A DNA stretch of 27,675 nucleotides from Saccoglossus kowalevskii. Taxonomy: Eukaryota; Hemichordata; Enteropneusta; Harrimaniidae. The notes under the pieces were generated by a model, which did not search any database, was not told the origin of the DNA, and saw only the letters and a program-made list of their open reading frames with translations. Shown here one piece after another: positions 1 to 12,300 of the stretch. The translations under genes were made by a program, and so were the position numbers. The first letter of the stretch is position 1. The number at the start of each line of letters is the position of its first letter. The stretch covers positions 81,910 to 109,584 of the forward strand of contig NW_003138338.1 in NCBI RefSeq assembly GCF_000003605.2, in the 5' to 3' direction.

Positions 1-293
1 AAAAGGAACCTATTGACCATTGAAAATGTTGAAAAAGAACCTATTGACCCTTGAAAATGTCAAAAAGGAATCTATTGACCATTGAACATGTCAAAAAGGA
101 ACCCATTGACCATTGAAAATATCAAAAAGGAACCCATTTACCATTGAAAATGTCAAAAAGGAACCCATTTACCATTGAAAATGTCAAAAAGGAACCCATC
201 GACCATTGAAAATATCAAAAAGGAACCCATCAACTATTGAAAATGTCAAAAAGAAACCAATTGACCATTGAAAATGTCTAAAAGGAGCCCATT
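1..293. repeat. Minisatellite, about 31-bp unit, about nine copies
   Basis: The unit begins AAAAAGGAACCCATTGACC and ends ATTGAAAATGTC. It repeats every 30-31 bp from the window edge to about 293 with scattered substitutions (ACCCATT/ACCTATT, GTC/ATC). The array probably continues to the left of the window. Long minus-strand frames here are a by-product of the repeat and are not genes. Confidence 0.95.
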
Positions 294-322
294 GACAAGG
301 AACCAAGTCAAGTGGTTTTGTT

Positions 323-632
323 GACTCTTGTGTGCTTCGCACACAATAGGAATTTTCGTGGTGAGTGCTTCTGCTTCTGTGTGTGTATGCTTGTTCCACT
401 GATATCTCAAGAACCAATTATGAGATTTTAATGAAACTTGGTACATAGATGCTCTTGGAGATAGTACTTGATTAGTTTTTGGTTGAAGTTTATGCATATT
501 AATTACCTAATTTGCATATTAGTAATGCCAATTACACTTGTTTACACTTGTTTCTCGTGTACTACGCAGTACAGTATTCCTTATTTGTACTTTAATACCT
601 TCAACACACAGGAGCATTCTTTAATTCCTAGA
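323..632 (+). repeat. Hairpin-started repeat, short copy
   Basis: It opens GACTC then a perfect hairpin TTGTGTGC-TTC-GCACACAA (328-346). It then shares CACTGATATCTCAAGAACCA, GAAACTTGGTACATAGATGC and ATGCATATTAATTACCTAAT with the larger copy at 1869-2805. It ends around GGAGCATTCTTTAATTCCTA, resembling the end of the other copy (GGGAGTTCTTTCTAAG). It has no coding capacity. Confidence 0.65.
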
Positions 633-659
633 GGAATGGCGCAGGGCACCAACATTAAA

Positions 660-1170
660 TTAATGTTTTCTAGGTAGAGTGTAAATGAATTTAGGGTCTT
701 TACATTGAAAATGGTACAAGTGAAGCAGTAAAGCGAAATCAGGAAGGCCAAAGAAGCTCATTCAAAATAAACTCATGGATAACGTCTCACGGAGCAGTTG
801 TTTCACTTCGCTCAAGTGTTAACAGCTATAAATGTCAATTAACAGCCAGAAATTCATAAAACTTTGTTCACTTTTGATTAAATAGTGTTAGTTTCAAATG
901 TTACTTAGTATTATCATGTGATTAATTAATTAATTATTTATAAAGACATTTCATTTGGACAGAAAATCATAGCAAGACAAAGACAGTTGGGGATAAAAAT
1001 ATCTTTATCTCCTGTACACAATGTCCTCATTTCATTTTTACATGCTAAATAATAAAAGTCTATGGATACTGAAAACCATTCATTTCATTATTATAATTTT
1101 AAAATGTACCAACTGTAAACACGGATATTACATGGCCTGCACTCTTCACTGTAAAGTATTATATACTTCC
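660..1170. other. AT-rich stretch without recognised features (MICU1 upstream intron)
   Basis: No conserved reading frame, RNA gene or element end was recognised. It presumably lies in the intron upstream of MICU1 exon a, since the N-terminal exons are not in the window. Confidence 0.5.
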
Positions 1171-1868
1171 TTTGTAGTTACTATACTTCACTGATTTACC
1201 ATTTCTTTAATAATTAGTTACCGTTCGGAGGAAGTTCGAAAATGGGGACTTATAATTCGGTCTTTGTCTGTCTGTCTGTCTGTGTGTCTGTCTGTCCAGA
1301 GTCATGTTTCAGAATCCTTTGGACCGATTCCGTTCATTCTTTGCATGTGTCTAGTACTTTATGTGGGACATATGCACATGCAGTGGTTTAACGATTCGAT
1401 TCAAAATGGCCTACTGGCAGCCATCTTGTTTTTTGATAATGTTGTGTTTTGGACATGCTTTGTCAGTTTTCATTCAAATTTGGCACATACTTTATACATG
1501 TAAGGATACATGTCCATGACAATTTGTTTCAAAATCGAATGGCCGATTGACAGCCATCTGACTTTTTGGCCTTACTACTATATTTCCAAGATTTATGTAC
1601 AATTTTCATTCGTATTTGGCACATGCGTCGTACATCATGTCACTTTGTTTCATAATCAGATCAAAGATGGCCGAATAACGGCTGTTTTTATTTTTGGACA
1701 TATTACTATATCTGTGTCACCATGTATCATTTTCATTGTTATTTAGCATGTCATAAATGGATACATGTACATTCAATTTGCAATTTGATCAAATATGAAC
1801 GACTGGCGGCCATCTTGTTTGTTTAAAATGTGATAACTTGGACATGCTTTCACTTGTGATCTATGTTT

Positions 1869-2805
1869 GACTCCCATGTGTGAACCACAAAATGGGAGTC
1901 TTTGCAGTTAGTGTGTCTGTCTGTGGGTGGGTGGGTGTGTGTGTGTATGTGTGGGTGTATGTGTGTCCGACACTGTTCCACTGATATCTCAAGAACCATA
2001 CATCAGTTTTTGATGAAACTTGGTGCATTGATGCTCTGGGCCAATGCGCAGATTTGATTAGGTTTTGGTGAAATTTCATGCATATTAATTACCTAATTTG
2101 CATGATAATATGCTAATTTTTAGCTGTTCCATGACTGTTCCATTGATATCTAAAGAACTACTCATTGGATTTTGATAAAACTTGGTATATAGATGCTCTG
2201 AACTTGTGCGCAGATTTGATAAGTTTTTGGTGAAAATCCGTGCACATTAATTACCTAATTTGCATGATAATTAGCCAATTTTTAGCTGTTCCATGACTGT
2301 TCCACTGATATCTAAACAACCACTCATTGGATTTTGATGAAATTTGGTATATAGATGCTCTGAATCAATGCTAGGTTTTGATTAGTTAGTACATGGATGC
2401 TGTAGAATAATAGACAGACCTGGATAATTGTGGGTTAAAATCCGTACATATTAATTACTAATTTGCATAATTAACCACTTTTAAGCTATCACACTGATAT
2501 CTAATTATTCCATTTCAATGAAACTTTGTACAAAGATGCTCTAGGACAATGTACAAACCTGATTAGTTTGGGGTTAAAATCTGGTTATATTAATTCCCTA
2601 ATTAGCATAATAAAACTTGATACAAATATTGGTTTTATATATTGTGCAGACCTCATTAGTTTTACACTCAAGTCTGTTCATATGAATTTTCTGATTTGCA
2701 TTATTGGTTTTCAGCTTTTCCATCACAATCTCAATCAAGTACAAGTAATTTTGAATTATATTTAATGTGCCTCCAATACTCTCAGCACATGGGAGTTCTT
2801 TCTAA
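1869..2805 (+). repeat. Hairpin-started repeat, long copy with internal tandem units, nested in the 1216-3014 element
   Basis: It begins with arms GACTCCCAT (1869-1877) and ATGGGAGTC (1892-1900). GT-rich simple sequence follows, then about four diverged units of about 160 bp, each with a block like CCACTGATATCTAA, then GATGAAACTTGGTATATAGA, then TTAATTACCTAATTTGCAT. It ends near CACATGGGAGTTCTTTCTAA. It is the same family as 323-632. No open frame of note. Confidence 0.7.
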
Positions 2806-2838
2806 GCTTTCTTTGATTTTCTTTGCTACATGTATGTC

Positions 2839-2950
2839 TTAAACCGGAGGGGTCGTCACGCAACACATTTGAATTTGATGTAAATAAACAATATACGCCA
2901 CTTGGGGCTCAAGTTTGAAAGACATACTCGCGACAACCCTCCACTTTAAT
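2839..2950. repeat. Imperfect inverted repeat inside the 1216-3014 element
   Basis: Arms 2839-2860 and 2929-2950 are about 22 bp each and share TTAAA..GGAGGG.TCGTC.CG with several mismatches. It could fold as a hairpin or be a remnant of a small inverted-repeat element. Confidence 0.4.
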
Positions 2951-3014
2951 ATGTCGAGCACAAAGAGAACTTTCAAAAATTTAACGGGGACTGTGTCATT
3001 TTCAATGACTTGTT

Positions 3015-3062
3015 TCTTTCAAATATTGTTGTTTTCCACCTCAGGTTATTGAATATGAGTAA
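3015..3062 (+). pseudogene. Duplicate of the MICU1 exon a splice acceptor with an immediate stop
   Basis: GTTTTCCACCTCAG then GTTATTGAATATGAG (3045-3059) exactly repeats the true acceptor and first five codons (3156-3170), but TAA follows at 3060-3062. It could act as a decoy acceptor. If used, the message would read VIEYE-stop. Confidence 0.9.
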
Positions 3063-3155
3063 ATCTGAGAAGTGTTATATTTTCTTTGTAGTTCCTATAC
3101 TTCACTGATTTACCATTTCTTTAATAATTTTTTTCAAATATGTTTTCCACCTCAG

Positions 3156-3318
3156 GTTATTGAATATGAGAATAGAATCAGAGCATATTCTACACCAGAT
3201 AAAATCTTTCGTTACTTTGCTACACTGAGAGTACAGAGTGAGCATGGGGATTATGAAATATATATGACTCCTGAAGACTTTGTTAGGTCCATCACACCAG
3301 ATGCTAAGCAACCTGAAG
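3156..3318 (+). CDS. MICU1: MICU1 exon a (ends phase 1)
   Basis: The acceptor is TTTTCCACCTCAG and the donor is GAAG|GTAACG. The exon encodes 54 residues plus one base. It opens with [18 protein letters not shown], equivalent to the human segment beginning VMEYEN about residue 111, so some 110 residues are encoded upstream. It contains [12 protein letters not shown], the helix leading into the first calcium-binding lobe. The acceptor and first 15 exon bases also occur in a duplicate just upstream (see 3015-3062). Confidence 0.95.
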
Positions 3319-6300
3319 GTAACGTATATATACTGTACTTTAATTTCATTTATATCGCATATAGCATAAGTAGACACAAATAGATTCTATCTTTTTATCT
3401 CATATTAGTGTAAAAGCCTACTCATAAATGAAAATACCCAAAATGTATTTACTTAGCTAGTAAAATGAAAAAAAATTAAGAAACAAAATTATTTATTGTT
3501 TACTTTTTGCTATCCTGAATTATTTAAATAATCTTTGTTTGGAAAAATAATAAATGCTATTTGCTTCAATACTGTGTTCTGTGGAACTGTACTAAAAATA
3601 GCTGCACTCCAGAATGTATGTTACCATAATTCTATAGCACCATAATTGTATATACATGAAATAAACCAATGAACAGTATTCCGTGTTTTATAACCAACTT
3701 TCAAAAAACATATTTCAATAAATTATAACTACCAGCAAGAAAATAATATGATAATATTGTGGAATATGATCACCTTAGTGCATACTTTACAGTATTCTTG
3801 TGATAACCTTGTATTTGCATTCATTGTAATTACGTTTATATTTCATGTATACTGTAAACGACTTTAGTTTTGTGGGTGACTCTGACTTTAGCTCTGGTTC
3901 GCCAATTGTTGTCATCACAAATGCCATAAATCATCAAATCTCAAAAATTAAACGATTTTATATAATATAGTTTACATGTAATTTGAAATATATCTAAAAT
4001 CTAAACAAAACATGTTTCCTATCTGGTCCTTGTTCAATTGAATTTGCTTTAATATAAAAGAACTCATGAACTCATTTTCTCAGTCTATTTATTGAAATAT
4101 ATAAAATGCATATGTTAGGTAGGGTTTTCACAATTGGTATGTAGAGAATGAAAAACTTGAAAAAAGAGAAACTTTCATTTTTATTTTTACTCATCATATG
4201 CGCGCAAAAGGTCGCCGGGTCAAGCCCTGGTGGTACAAATATATCAGTATTCATGTGTTCTGTTGTCTTTTATTCCCTGTAGGCCTTGGTCTAGATCAGT
4301 TCAGGAGATATGATCCAAAGGTATGTATCAGTATTCAATACAATGTCAGTGTTAGGTCGTGGGGTCAAATTAGAGGCCAGTAGATTAAATTATCATAAGT
4401 GGGTTTATATTAGCTATGGTATTAAAATTTCAGAATTGAAATTCAAGATGTTGAATATAAAGGACCATTTTTTCTTGTATTTTTAATCCATAGTTACTGA
4501 GCCAAAATAATATTTGTGGTATTTAATGGATAAACACACATTACCTGGTGTATATTCATGATAATTTAATACCAACAGATGGACATGATTTTTGTTTGAA
4601 CAAAAATTTATTTCTCAGCATTCTAGGCACTGTTTATATATGCATATCATCATGACGTTTTAACCCCATGTGGATTCACAAAGATCACAAAAATAGATGC
4701 AGATAAGCAAAAATAAAACAAATGGCAATTAGAACTCTAAAATAATTGGAGCCTCAGATTGAGATTAGTTGGTTATTATAGTAGCTTCTTATTTATTTAT
4801 ATATAGATGCTGTACATTTCATATTGTATTAGAATCCTAATGTAATAATGTCACTCTTCAATTTTATTTTAAAAGTTTTTGAACTTCCAGAACATTACAA
4901 TTCTGTATTGTTAATAAAAAAATTATAAGAACAATTTAGCAGACTGAAATTTGGAAAAATTAAGATATTAGTGTAAAACATTACAGTAAATTAGCTTTTA
5001 CGAGTAATCTTTAGTTTATGCTAGTTTATCAACCAAAAAATAGTTAGTAATCAATGCAAGTGTTTTCCTATGTAGGCAGATGGAGCAGCTAGGAGTTTCA
5101 TATCGTGTTGGAGACAGGTAGAGTAACTTTGGGATCAACAACATTTGTTTTAAAACAATTAACCAGATTTCAAGCAATTTGTTATATACAATCTTAGACT
5201 AACAATTTTGTTATGGCTAATCTATTTTACATAGTTTTATGTTTTTGCATTTCAGATATTTTTTTTATTACAGAAAATATTGTGCTTGTGTTAGTGCAGC
5301 CCCTTGTTTTAGTGTCCCTCCTTGTGTTAGTGCTGCTCCTTTTATGGAAACCACTAAAATTCCATGATGAAAAACAAACATTTGTGAATTTCACTCATTT
5401 AAAGTAGAGATGCAGTTTACTTGACAGGTATTTTAATTAGTTAATTAGGCAACCAAGATGACCTCCCTTGTCCACAAAACTATATATTTTCGAAAAGCTT
5501 ATTGTATGAACTTTAAAATTGTGTTAGTGTTTTTTTTCTATGGACACTTATAGTTTGAAATATGCAAAAAAATGTGCTTTTTTGGTCAAAAGTGATTTAA
5601 AAAAAATTAGCTTCTAAACCATGCTTCTGTTTCCTGTCAAAATTGGTATATGGGTACATCTGTTTACTATGAAGAAAGTGCCGTCTTGAAAACTGTCTAC
5701 CAGTTGTCAATTTTACAGGGCGGCAGCTCAAATTTCACTACTTCAAGTTTATGCATAAATTAACACCCAGGCTAGTTGTTTGTACGATTGTTGTATACTG
5801 TTCAACCAAAAACAATTTCCCGACGGCGTTTTGAAGATAAACACATTGTCAATCATTTGTGAAAATTTCAAAACAAAAGGTCAAAGCGTCTAGGAGCTAT
5901 TTTTTTTTAAAGTTCCGGGTGTTGCACTAAAAAGAAGCTGAGATAATTGCTAATTTGCATAACAATTCACTCAGTAAGAAGTTTGCTAATGCTCATAATT
6001 AAAATGGCTGTAACAGTTCCAAATTTAAATGTATTATCGTTTTGTTAAAAGTTAAATATAGTGCATAATATGGAGATCCCGTCATTTCTTTTTTTCACCA
6101 TGTTTCTTTTTAGCTCCGCTGTCGACTTTGTCGAGCGGAGCTTATCATATGAGTGATTGTCCCTCGTCGTCCGTGTCAATGTTTTACTTTTTCGACTTCT
6201 TCTTGAAAACTACAAGCCTGAATGCTTTGATACTTGGTGTATATGTACCTTGGGTAGACCTCTCTTAGGTTTGTTCATTTCATGTTGATATCTTCAATTC

Positions 6301-9300
6301 TCTAATTTTGGTGAATATTTTTGTCATTTTTGGTAAAAAGTGATATTTTCGACTCGTTAAAAACCGCAAGTCCGATTGCTTTGATATTACATATATAGGT
6401 ACTACATGTGGGTCCCTCTCAGATTTGTTCATTTTGTGATGATGTCTTCAATTCTCTAATTTTGGTGAATATTTTTGTAATTTTTGGTAAAAAAGTGATA
6501 TTTTCGACTTCTTGTTAAAAACCAAAAGTTTATTTGCTTTTATATTACATATATAGATACTACATGTAGACCTTTCTCAGATTTGTTCATTTCGTGATGA
6601 TATCTTCAATTCTCTAATTTTGGTGAATATTTTTGTCATTTTTAGTAGAAAGTGATATTTTCGACTTCTTGTTAAAAACTGTAAGTCTGATTGCTTTGAT
6701 TCTATACATAATGTTCATTTTCTAATGATGTCTTCAGTTCTTTAATTGAAATGTGCATTGCTAACAGTGGAGCTATCTCAGCCGATAGGCTGCTTGTTTA
6801 TTATTTATGTACACCCTTGCTAAATCTTGCTAAGCATTCAAAAGAGAGAATGTTTGCACCTGTTATCTATAATTAAAAATCGTTTTTTGAGTATTTTCCA
6901 CTATTCACAATTGTACAAAATTTTAACAGTCTATAGCCAAAGACTGTTTGGACAATAAAAAGCAAAAAAAAAAAATTCACTCCAAAGTGCCCACGAACCT
7001 GCATCTCTACCTTAATACAACAATAAATTTCATGGATTGCAGTTTACACATTGCTGTTGTGCATTGCATCTATACATCATTTCTTCATTCATTTTGATCA
7101 GTTTGTTTGGACCAATATTACCACTATTGTGGTGTTGACAAAATTACTTGCTCATCTAAGAATGTACAGAATGACACAGTATGTTAATGCTTTGGAGCTG
7201 ACATTTGCACAAGTACTTTACAAAGTAATTTTTATGTTAGTTATGTTATGTTGGATCATTATTGTGTTTTTTTTTCTTCAAATTTTATTCCATTTGCTCT
7301 TGCATGTAGTTTAATATTATATGAAATTTGTACCAAGCCAAACCTAAAACTACAGAAAAGCACAACTGCAAACCGTTCAATTTTCACTTTGTTCCAAATA
7401 GTTGCTGTGATTTCTTGTCTGCAGGGAACTTGTGAAATTTTTGTTTCTATAACATTTCATGATTATCGCTGACTCAGGAAAATTAGCACGGTTTGCAATA
7501 TGTAGAGGGTTGCATGGTACAAGTAATTTTTCTCATAATTGATTTATATAGTAATTAAGGACTTATTTCCTCTATCAGAGGCACGTACAACTAATACGTA
7601 AGTGGATTTATAAATGGAGAACTCCTTGATTCCTTATTTTGGTTGTCTTGGTAGCATATACATGTACCAATCACTGCAGGGAGCAACGTACCTGGAGGTT
7701 ATTAAGGCCATGATTTGAACTTTGCTATGTTATAGACACCTGATTCCTTTATTTACACAAGTACAAGTGCATTTACTGAATAATTGGTTAAAGCCTAAGG
7801 TCAGTTGACCTGGTCACTAATCTTAATAAAAAATGGGGACTTATACTAATACACTAATAGTGTTTTGTTCATGTGTCTGTCTGTCTGTTTGCGCATGATC
7901 ATCCAATATCATTTCTCAAACATGCCTGAGCTGATTTTGGTTGAATCTTGGCACAAAAGTCATAATAGGAGACATATGCAAGTCGATTAGCTTTTCGCTC
8001 TGTTGACATTTGACTGACTGGTGGCCATTTTAGTCCCAAAGTATGCCATCAACATTTAGCATCTGTTTCTTAGGTGAACCTTCACCGAATTCATTCAATC
8101 TTGGTGTTGACAACACTCATGGTGGGTCACTGATGTTTGTCAATCTTATTCAAAATGACCAAAAGTTTTCTTGTGATTTCTATATCAAATTTAACAAGTT
8201 AACAACAATTTTCTTTTTTTCTGACATACCTGGGCCAATTTTATTCAAACATAGTAAAAACATTACACATAGTGTTTTGATGCATGTCTATTTGGTTTGT
8301 GCATTGCTTTAAAGTGGCTGACTGGGGTAGTGGAAGCAGAGGGGCCATGTTGGTTTTCTCAGACATTTTCTTCCAAGAAACTTGTCCTTTACTCAGAGGG
8401 CTTTATCATACTTTAATACTCAGTCACATAAAACTGTTTTTGGTGGTATGCATGTGCTTCCTTATTTGACTTTTTGCTGACAAAATTCTCACACATACTA
8501 CCGGTAGATGTACATTGGATGTGCACATCATCCAAAAAAATATTATATTTATAACATATCATTAAAATATGACTTAATTTTACCATTGACACATCTGTGT
8601 CATTTACATGAATAGAGCTTATTGGTATATGGAATATTTAGGAACAAGTATTAACTCAAGTAAAGAATGGAAATAATCAGTCACAAACATTTTTATAAAT
8701 GTGGAGACATCTACTTCATGACAGTTATTTCTGTTTCTATTTCACTAATAATCCCATTGTTTCATTCTCATCAATAATGTCATTTGAAGTTTCCCAGTTC
8801 AATAATTAATAATTCTAATTCTGTTTGAATAATCTCTTTGTTTGTTACAGTGATTGATTCTTTTTTGAGTTTATATTTAACTTTACTCACATAACCTTTT
8901 ATTGCTGGTGTAAGTTGCTAAGCAATGCTTTGTACTGATATACATGTAGTAATAAACATTAACATGTTTAATGTTTGTAGAGAGGTACAGTAGTTATATA
9001 AATTAATTATAACAGTTCATGCAATAATAACTACAAAGTAAATGATTTGGCAAAATTAAATAATTATATACTTTGCAAATTTAAAATCATCCATTTATCT
9101 ATTCTTTTGTTCAAATTCATCGTATATATCATATTTTTTAACTATACATTATTTTCTGTATTTGTAGCGCATTTACCGAGTACTTCACAATTACATTATT
9201 ATAAATTACATTTAAAAATTTTATGTCAAAAAATGGAATATGTTTAATGATTTGGTAAGATTCAAGTGCAATTTTTGGTTTATATGTGTTCTAATGATAT

Positions 9301-12300
9301 TGGAGATGTGCTTCTAGTAGGACAAATATGGTATATGTAACATTTCATTTTTTTTGTATTCAATATTTTTTATTTTAGAATAGCCTTTGAGTATGTTCCA
9401 TTCAAAATTCACTTTGCAACTCTTTTTTCTTTTTATATATAGCAAACTGACAAATTAATGTGTTTTCACCCCTGTATATCTTTATTTTATCAGCAAATTA
9501 AATGTTTCCCAGAACTCATTATAATTTATACAGATTATTTAGCCTAATTTGCATATCAAATCCCTTAAATGATTTGCATACTGCACTAAACTATTTAATG
9601 TTACAAATGTAATTGAGTTTGGCTAACTACCTTAATAATTTTATCATTTTAGGAGAGATTGCCGAAATGTAGTGTTAAAAATAAACATAAAGTAGTTCTT
9701 CCCAGAGAATAATAGAGTGGTGGCCCATTACTATAATTGGATATTAAAAGTCGTAACACTGAAAACAAACACAGCACTGTGATAGTTCCCTGGGGAGAAC
9801 ACTAAATTGAGTTAAATCCTTATACTTAATGGACGATGGTCGTCGTGTCGTGTGCTGTTCGATATGAGACTCATAGCAACATATACAGTACCGGTATATG
9901 TAAAATACAATGTTTATTTACATGAAATTCGAACATGCACTGCACGACAACCACTGCACTTTAAAGCACTATAGTCATTGCACCATGTTCTGTTCTGTTC
10001 TGTTCTCATAGCGTTGTACACAGACAATAAATACATTGTAAATTTATTTTGCTGAAATATAAATGTATAATGTGTTAAAAAACTGATTTAGCATTAAAAA
10101 AAAACATTGCATCATTAAAGGGACTCAGTCAGAACACACCTCCTCATGTCAAATATGGGTTCCATGTGACGTACATGTGGAAAATTCATTATTCACATAT
10201 TATTCAAATATGCCACTTCCAATATTCCACGCTTTGAAAATTATCAGGTCATCACAAGAATGTCGCTAAGTGTGCACTATGGCGATACGTCAATGAGTTA
10301 TAGAGAAATCATGTAAACTCATAGTCCTGTACTGCCTGAATACATACATGTACATTTGTATTTTGCAGTATTCTTGTAGTATATCTTTTTCCTACATAAT
10401 TTAATGAGGGATTATAACCCAAAATGGCAATGAAAAATGCTTTCTGCTATATTTTCTGTGATGCTATTCGATCGTACTATAGCACTTCTGCAATCAAATG
10501 TACACAAAGGCACATGTTTGAATTTGACATTAGTAACTTTGAATGGGTCAATGCTGGTGACATAGTTCACCCTATATATTGTAAGGGAAAATTTGAAAGT
10601 TCTAATGAGTGCTGATAGATTTTAGAATGAGTGCTGATAAAGCTTTTCACAGAACACCAAATCCTATGTATAATTATTATAATAATAACTTTATTTCAAC
10701 ATGTTTTCAAATAGGCTTGGCTCACACATGGTCTCTTTAAATGAATCATATTATTTAACGTATTAAGTGCTATCAAAAATGGATTGGTACATTAAGAACT
10801 GACTTGTCAATATATATATATATATATACCCGGTAGTTGATTTTTTTGTATATACCCGGTAGTTGATTTTTTTGTATCTAAGACCTTGTTGGTGATTCTT
10901 TGCAGAAAGTTGGTGCTACCTCTCAGTTCTCTGAAGAAGGCAGTATATTCAGTACTTTAGGACAGTGTGGACTCATCACATTCTCAGATTATATATTTCT
11001 TCTTACAGTCTTATCAAGTAAGTATATTTTACATTCAGGAGATCTGTTATTACCACAGAATTTCATTCTCTAAGAGCAGCGAATGAATGGTTGAACACTG
11101 TTGCATCTTGTTATGTGAAATGATAGAAAGAGTGATAAATAATTGAATAGCTAAAACTAATTGCATTTATTCATAATATACCGTAAAACATGTCTTTTTC
11201 GCGAGCATGTCTTTTTAGCGAATTTTATAGCGAGAGAACTGATTCGCTAATTCAAGATGTTGCTAATGACTTTATTATAAATTCAAAATGGGAATTTGTA
11301 TACAGTAATTATGAAAACAGGAAATCAACAATGACAAGTGAGATTAGCTAAATCAACATTTCGCTATTACGTTATTTTACCAGAATTCGCTAAAATTGCA
11401 TGTCACTTTTTCAACATGTTTTACAGTAGTCTACATTACACAACACTGTAAATCACCTATGTAAAAATCATCAAAATTTGTGACTTCAGCAAAGTTTTGT
11501 CTTCACTAAGGCCAGACTTTTATTATCCATTGTTTCGCGAACCCGCCGAATGAACAGGAGCCGAAAATGAAATAAAAATAAAATTTGATTTCAGCGTAAT
11601 TTCTCGCGCCCGCGACTTGTAAGCGCAAAAAATGCTAAAAAAATATTATTTTTATCTTCATTTTTTTACCGCCCGCGCATAACAAATCCAAGTTGCATTT
11701 TCATGGGAGTATCATGATCCAAGTACCGATGTCTCGAGCAGATGAGAAAAACGTTATACATAGAATAAAATTTTATTTCATTTCTTCTCTCCGATCAATG
11801 ATCTCATTTACAATTCTTTGAGAATCACACAAATCCAATGGAAAAAAAGAATTAATTTTATTTTTTTTTCGCTCCCCCTCAAAAAAGGTGCTTTACAAAA
11901 ACTCGAGAAACAAGGAACAAAAAATGTCTGGCCTAATGCCATAAAATCCTAAAATCAATGAACGCAGTGAAAGTTAAATAGTTTTGTTCCTCATATAGCC
12001 ATTTTAACCTTTTACCAACAGTTCTCTCTTTTCATCACAAATTCACAAAATATTCCAGTTTATGGTCTGCAATTTCCATTACAAGATTGGGACTAAAATA
12101 GTCAAATATTTTAACTAAAAACTGAAAATTTACTCAAATTTTGTCTGTTGACTCCAAAATTAGGGTTCATCTCAGAAATATTGCAGATTATAAGAAAATA
12201 GTGCAGAACAATATGGATTAGTAAGTCTGATGGTGAAAAGGTTAAACACAGACTGGGGTGTTTCTACCATACAACCTCTGACCTACAACCCCTGACCTAC

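Larger units (their letters stand above)
1216..3014. mobile_element. Hairpin-terminated element (candidate Helitron/Helentron-like), copy 1, with nested insert
   Basis: The left end is AGTTACCGTTCGG and the right end is a perfect hairpin GTCATT-TTC-AATGAC followed by TTGTT. Flanks 1171-1215 and 3015-3059 together match the uninterrupted 3085-3170, so both ends are fixed to the base. The site sits between two Ts and there is no target duplication. Inside are a TGTC microsatellite (1262-1300), spaced blocks such as CAAAATGG...CAGCCATCTTG, and the nested repeat 1869-2805. There is no coding capacity, so it is non-autonomous. Assignment to rolling-circle elements is inference from terminal hairpins, T|T target and lack of duplication. 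Confidence 0.7.

Noticed and set aside
184-497. Two overlapping minus-strand open frames of 77 and 83 codons
   Set aside because: They lie in the 31-bp minisatellite and the hairpin-started repeat; the repeated VNG-LFDIFNG text is a by-product of the repeat.
1264-1746. Plus-strand frames starting in TGTC repeats (SVCLSVCLSVQ)
   Set aside because: They translate the microsatellite and non-coding element body, with no resemblance to any protein family.
1-3155. Search for the preceding MICU1 exon (basic segment before VIEYEN)
   Set aside because: No frame with a suitable basic segment and phase-0 donor was found; it is presumably left of the window.
3851-3978. Possible TA-flanked MITE (ACTGTAAAC ... 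GTTTACATG)
   Set aside because: The ends agree over only about nine bases and lack further internal inverted similarity.
5213-5407. 64-codon hydrophobic frame ([14 protein letters not shown])
   Set aside because: Its leucine/valine run comes from short imperfect tandem repeats (GTGTTAGTGC); it has no splice context or recognisable family.
10424-10615. 63-codon frame in the second MICU1 intron
   Set aside because: It has no recognisable similarity, no fitting splice sites and no link to the MICU1 reading frame.
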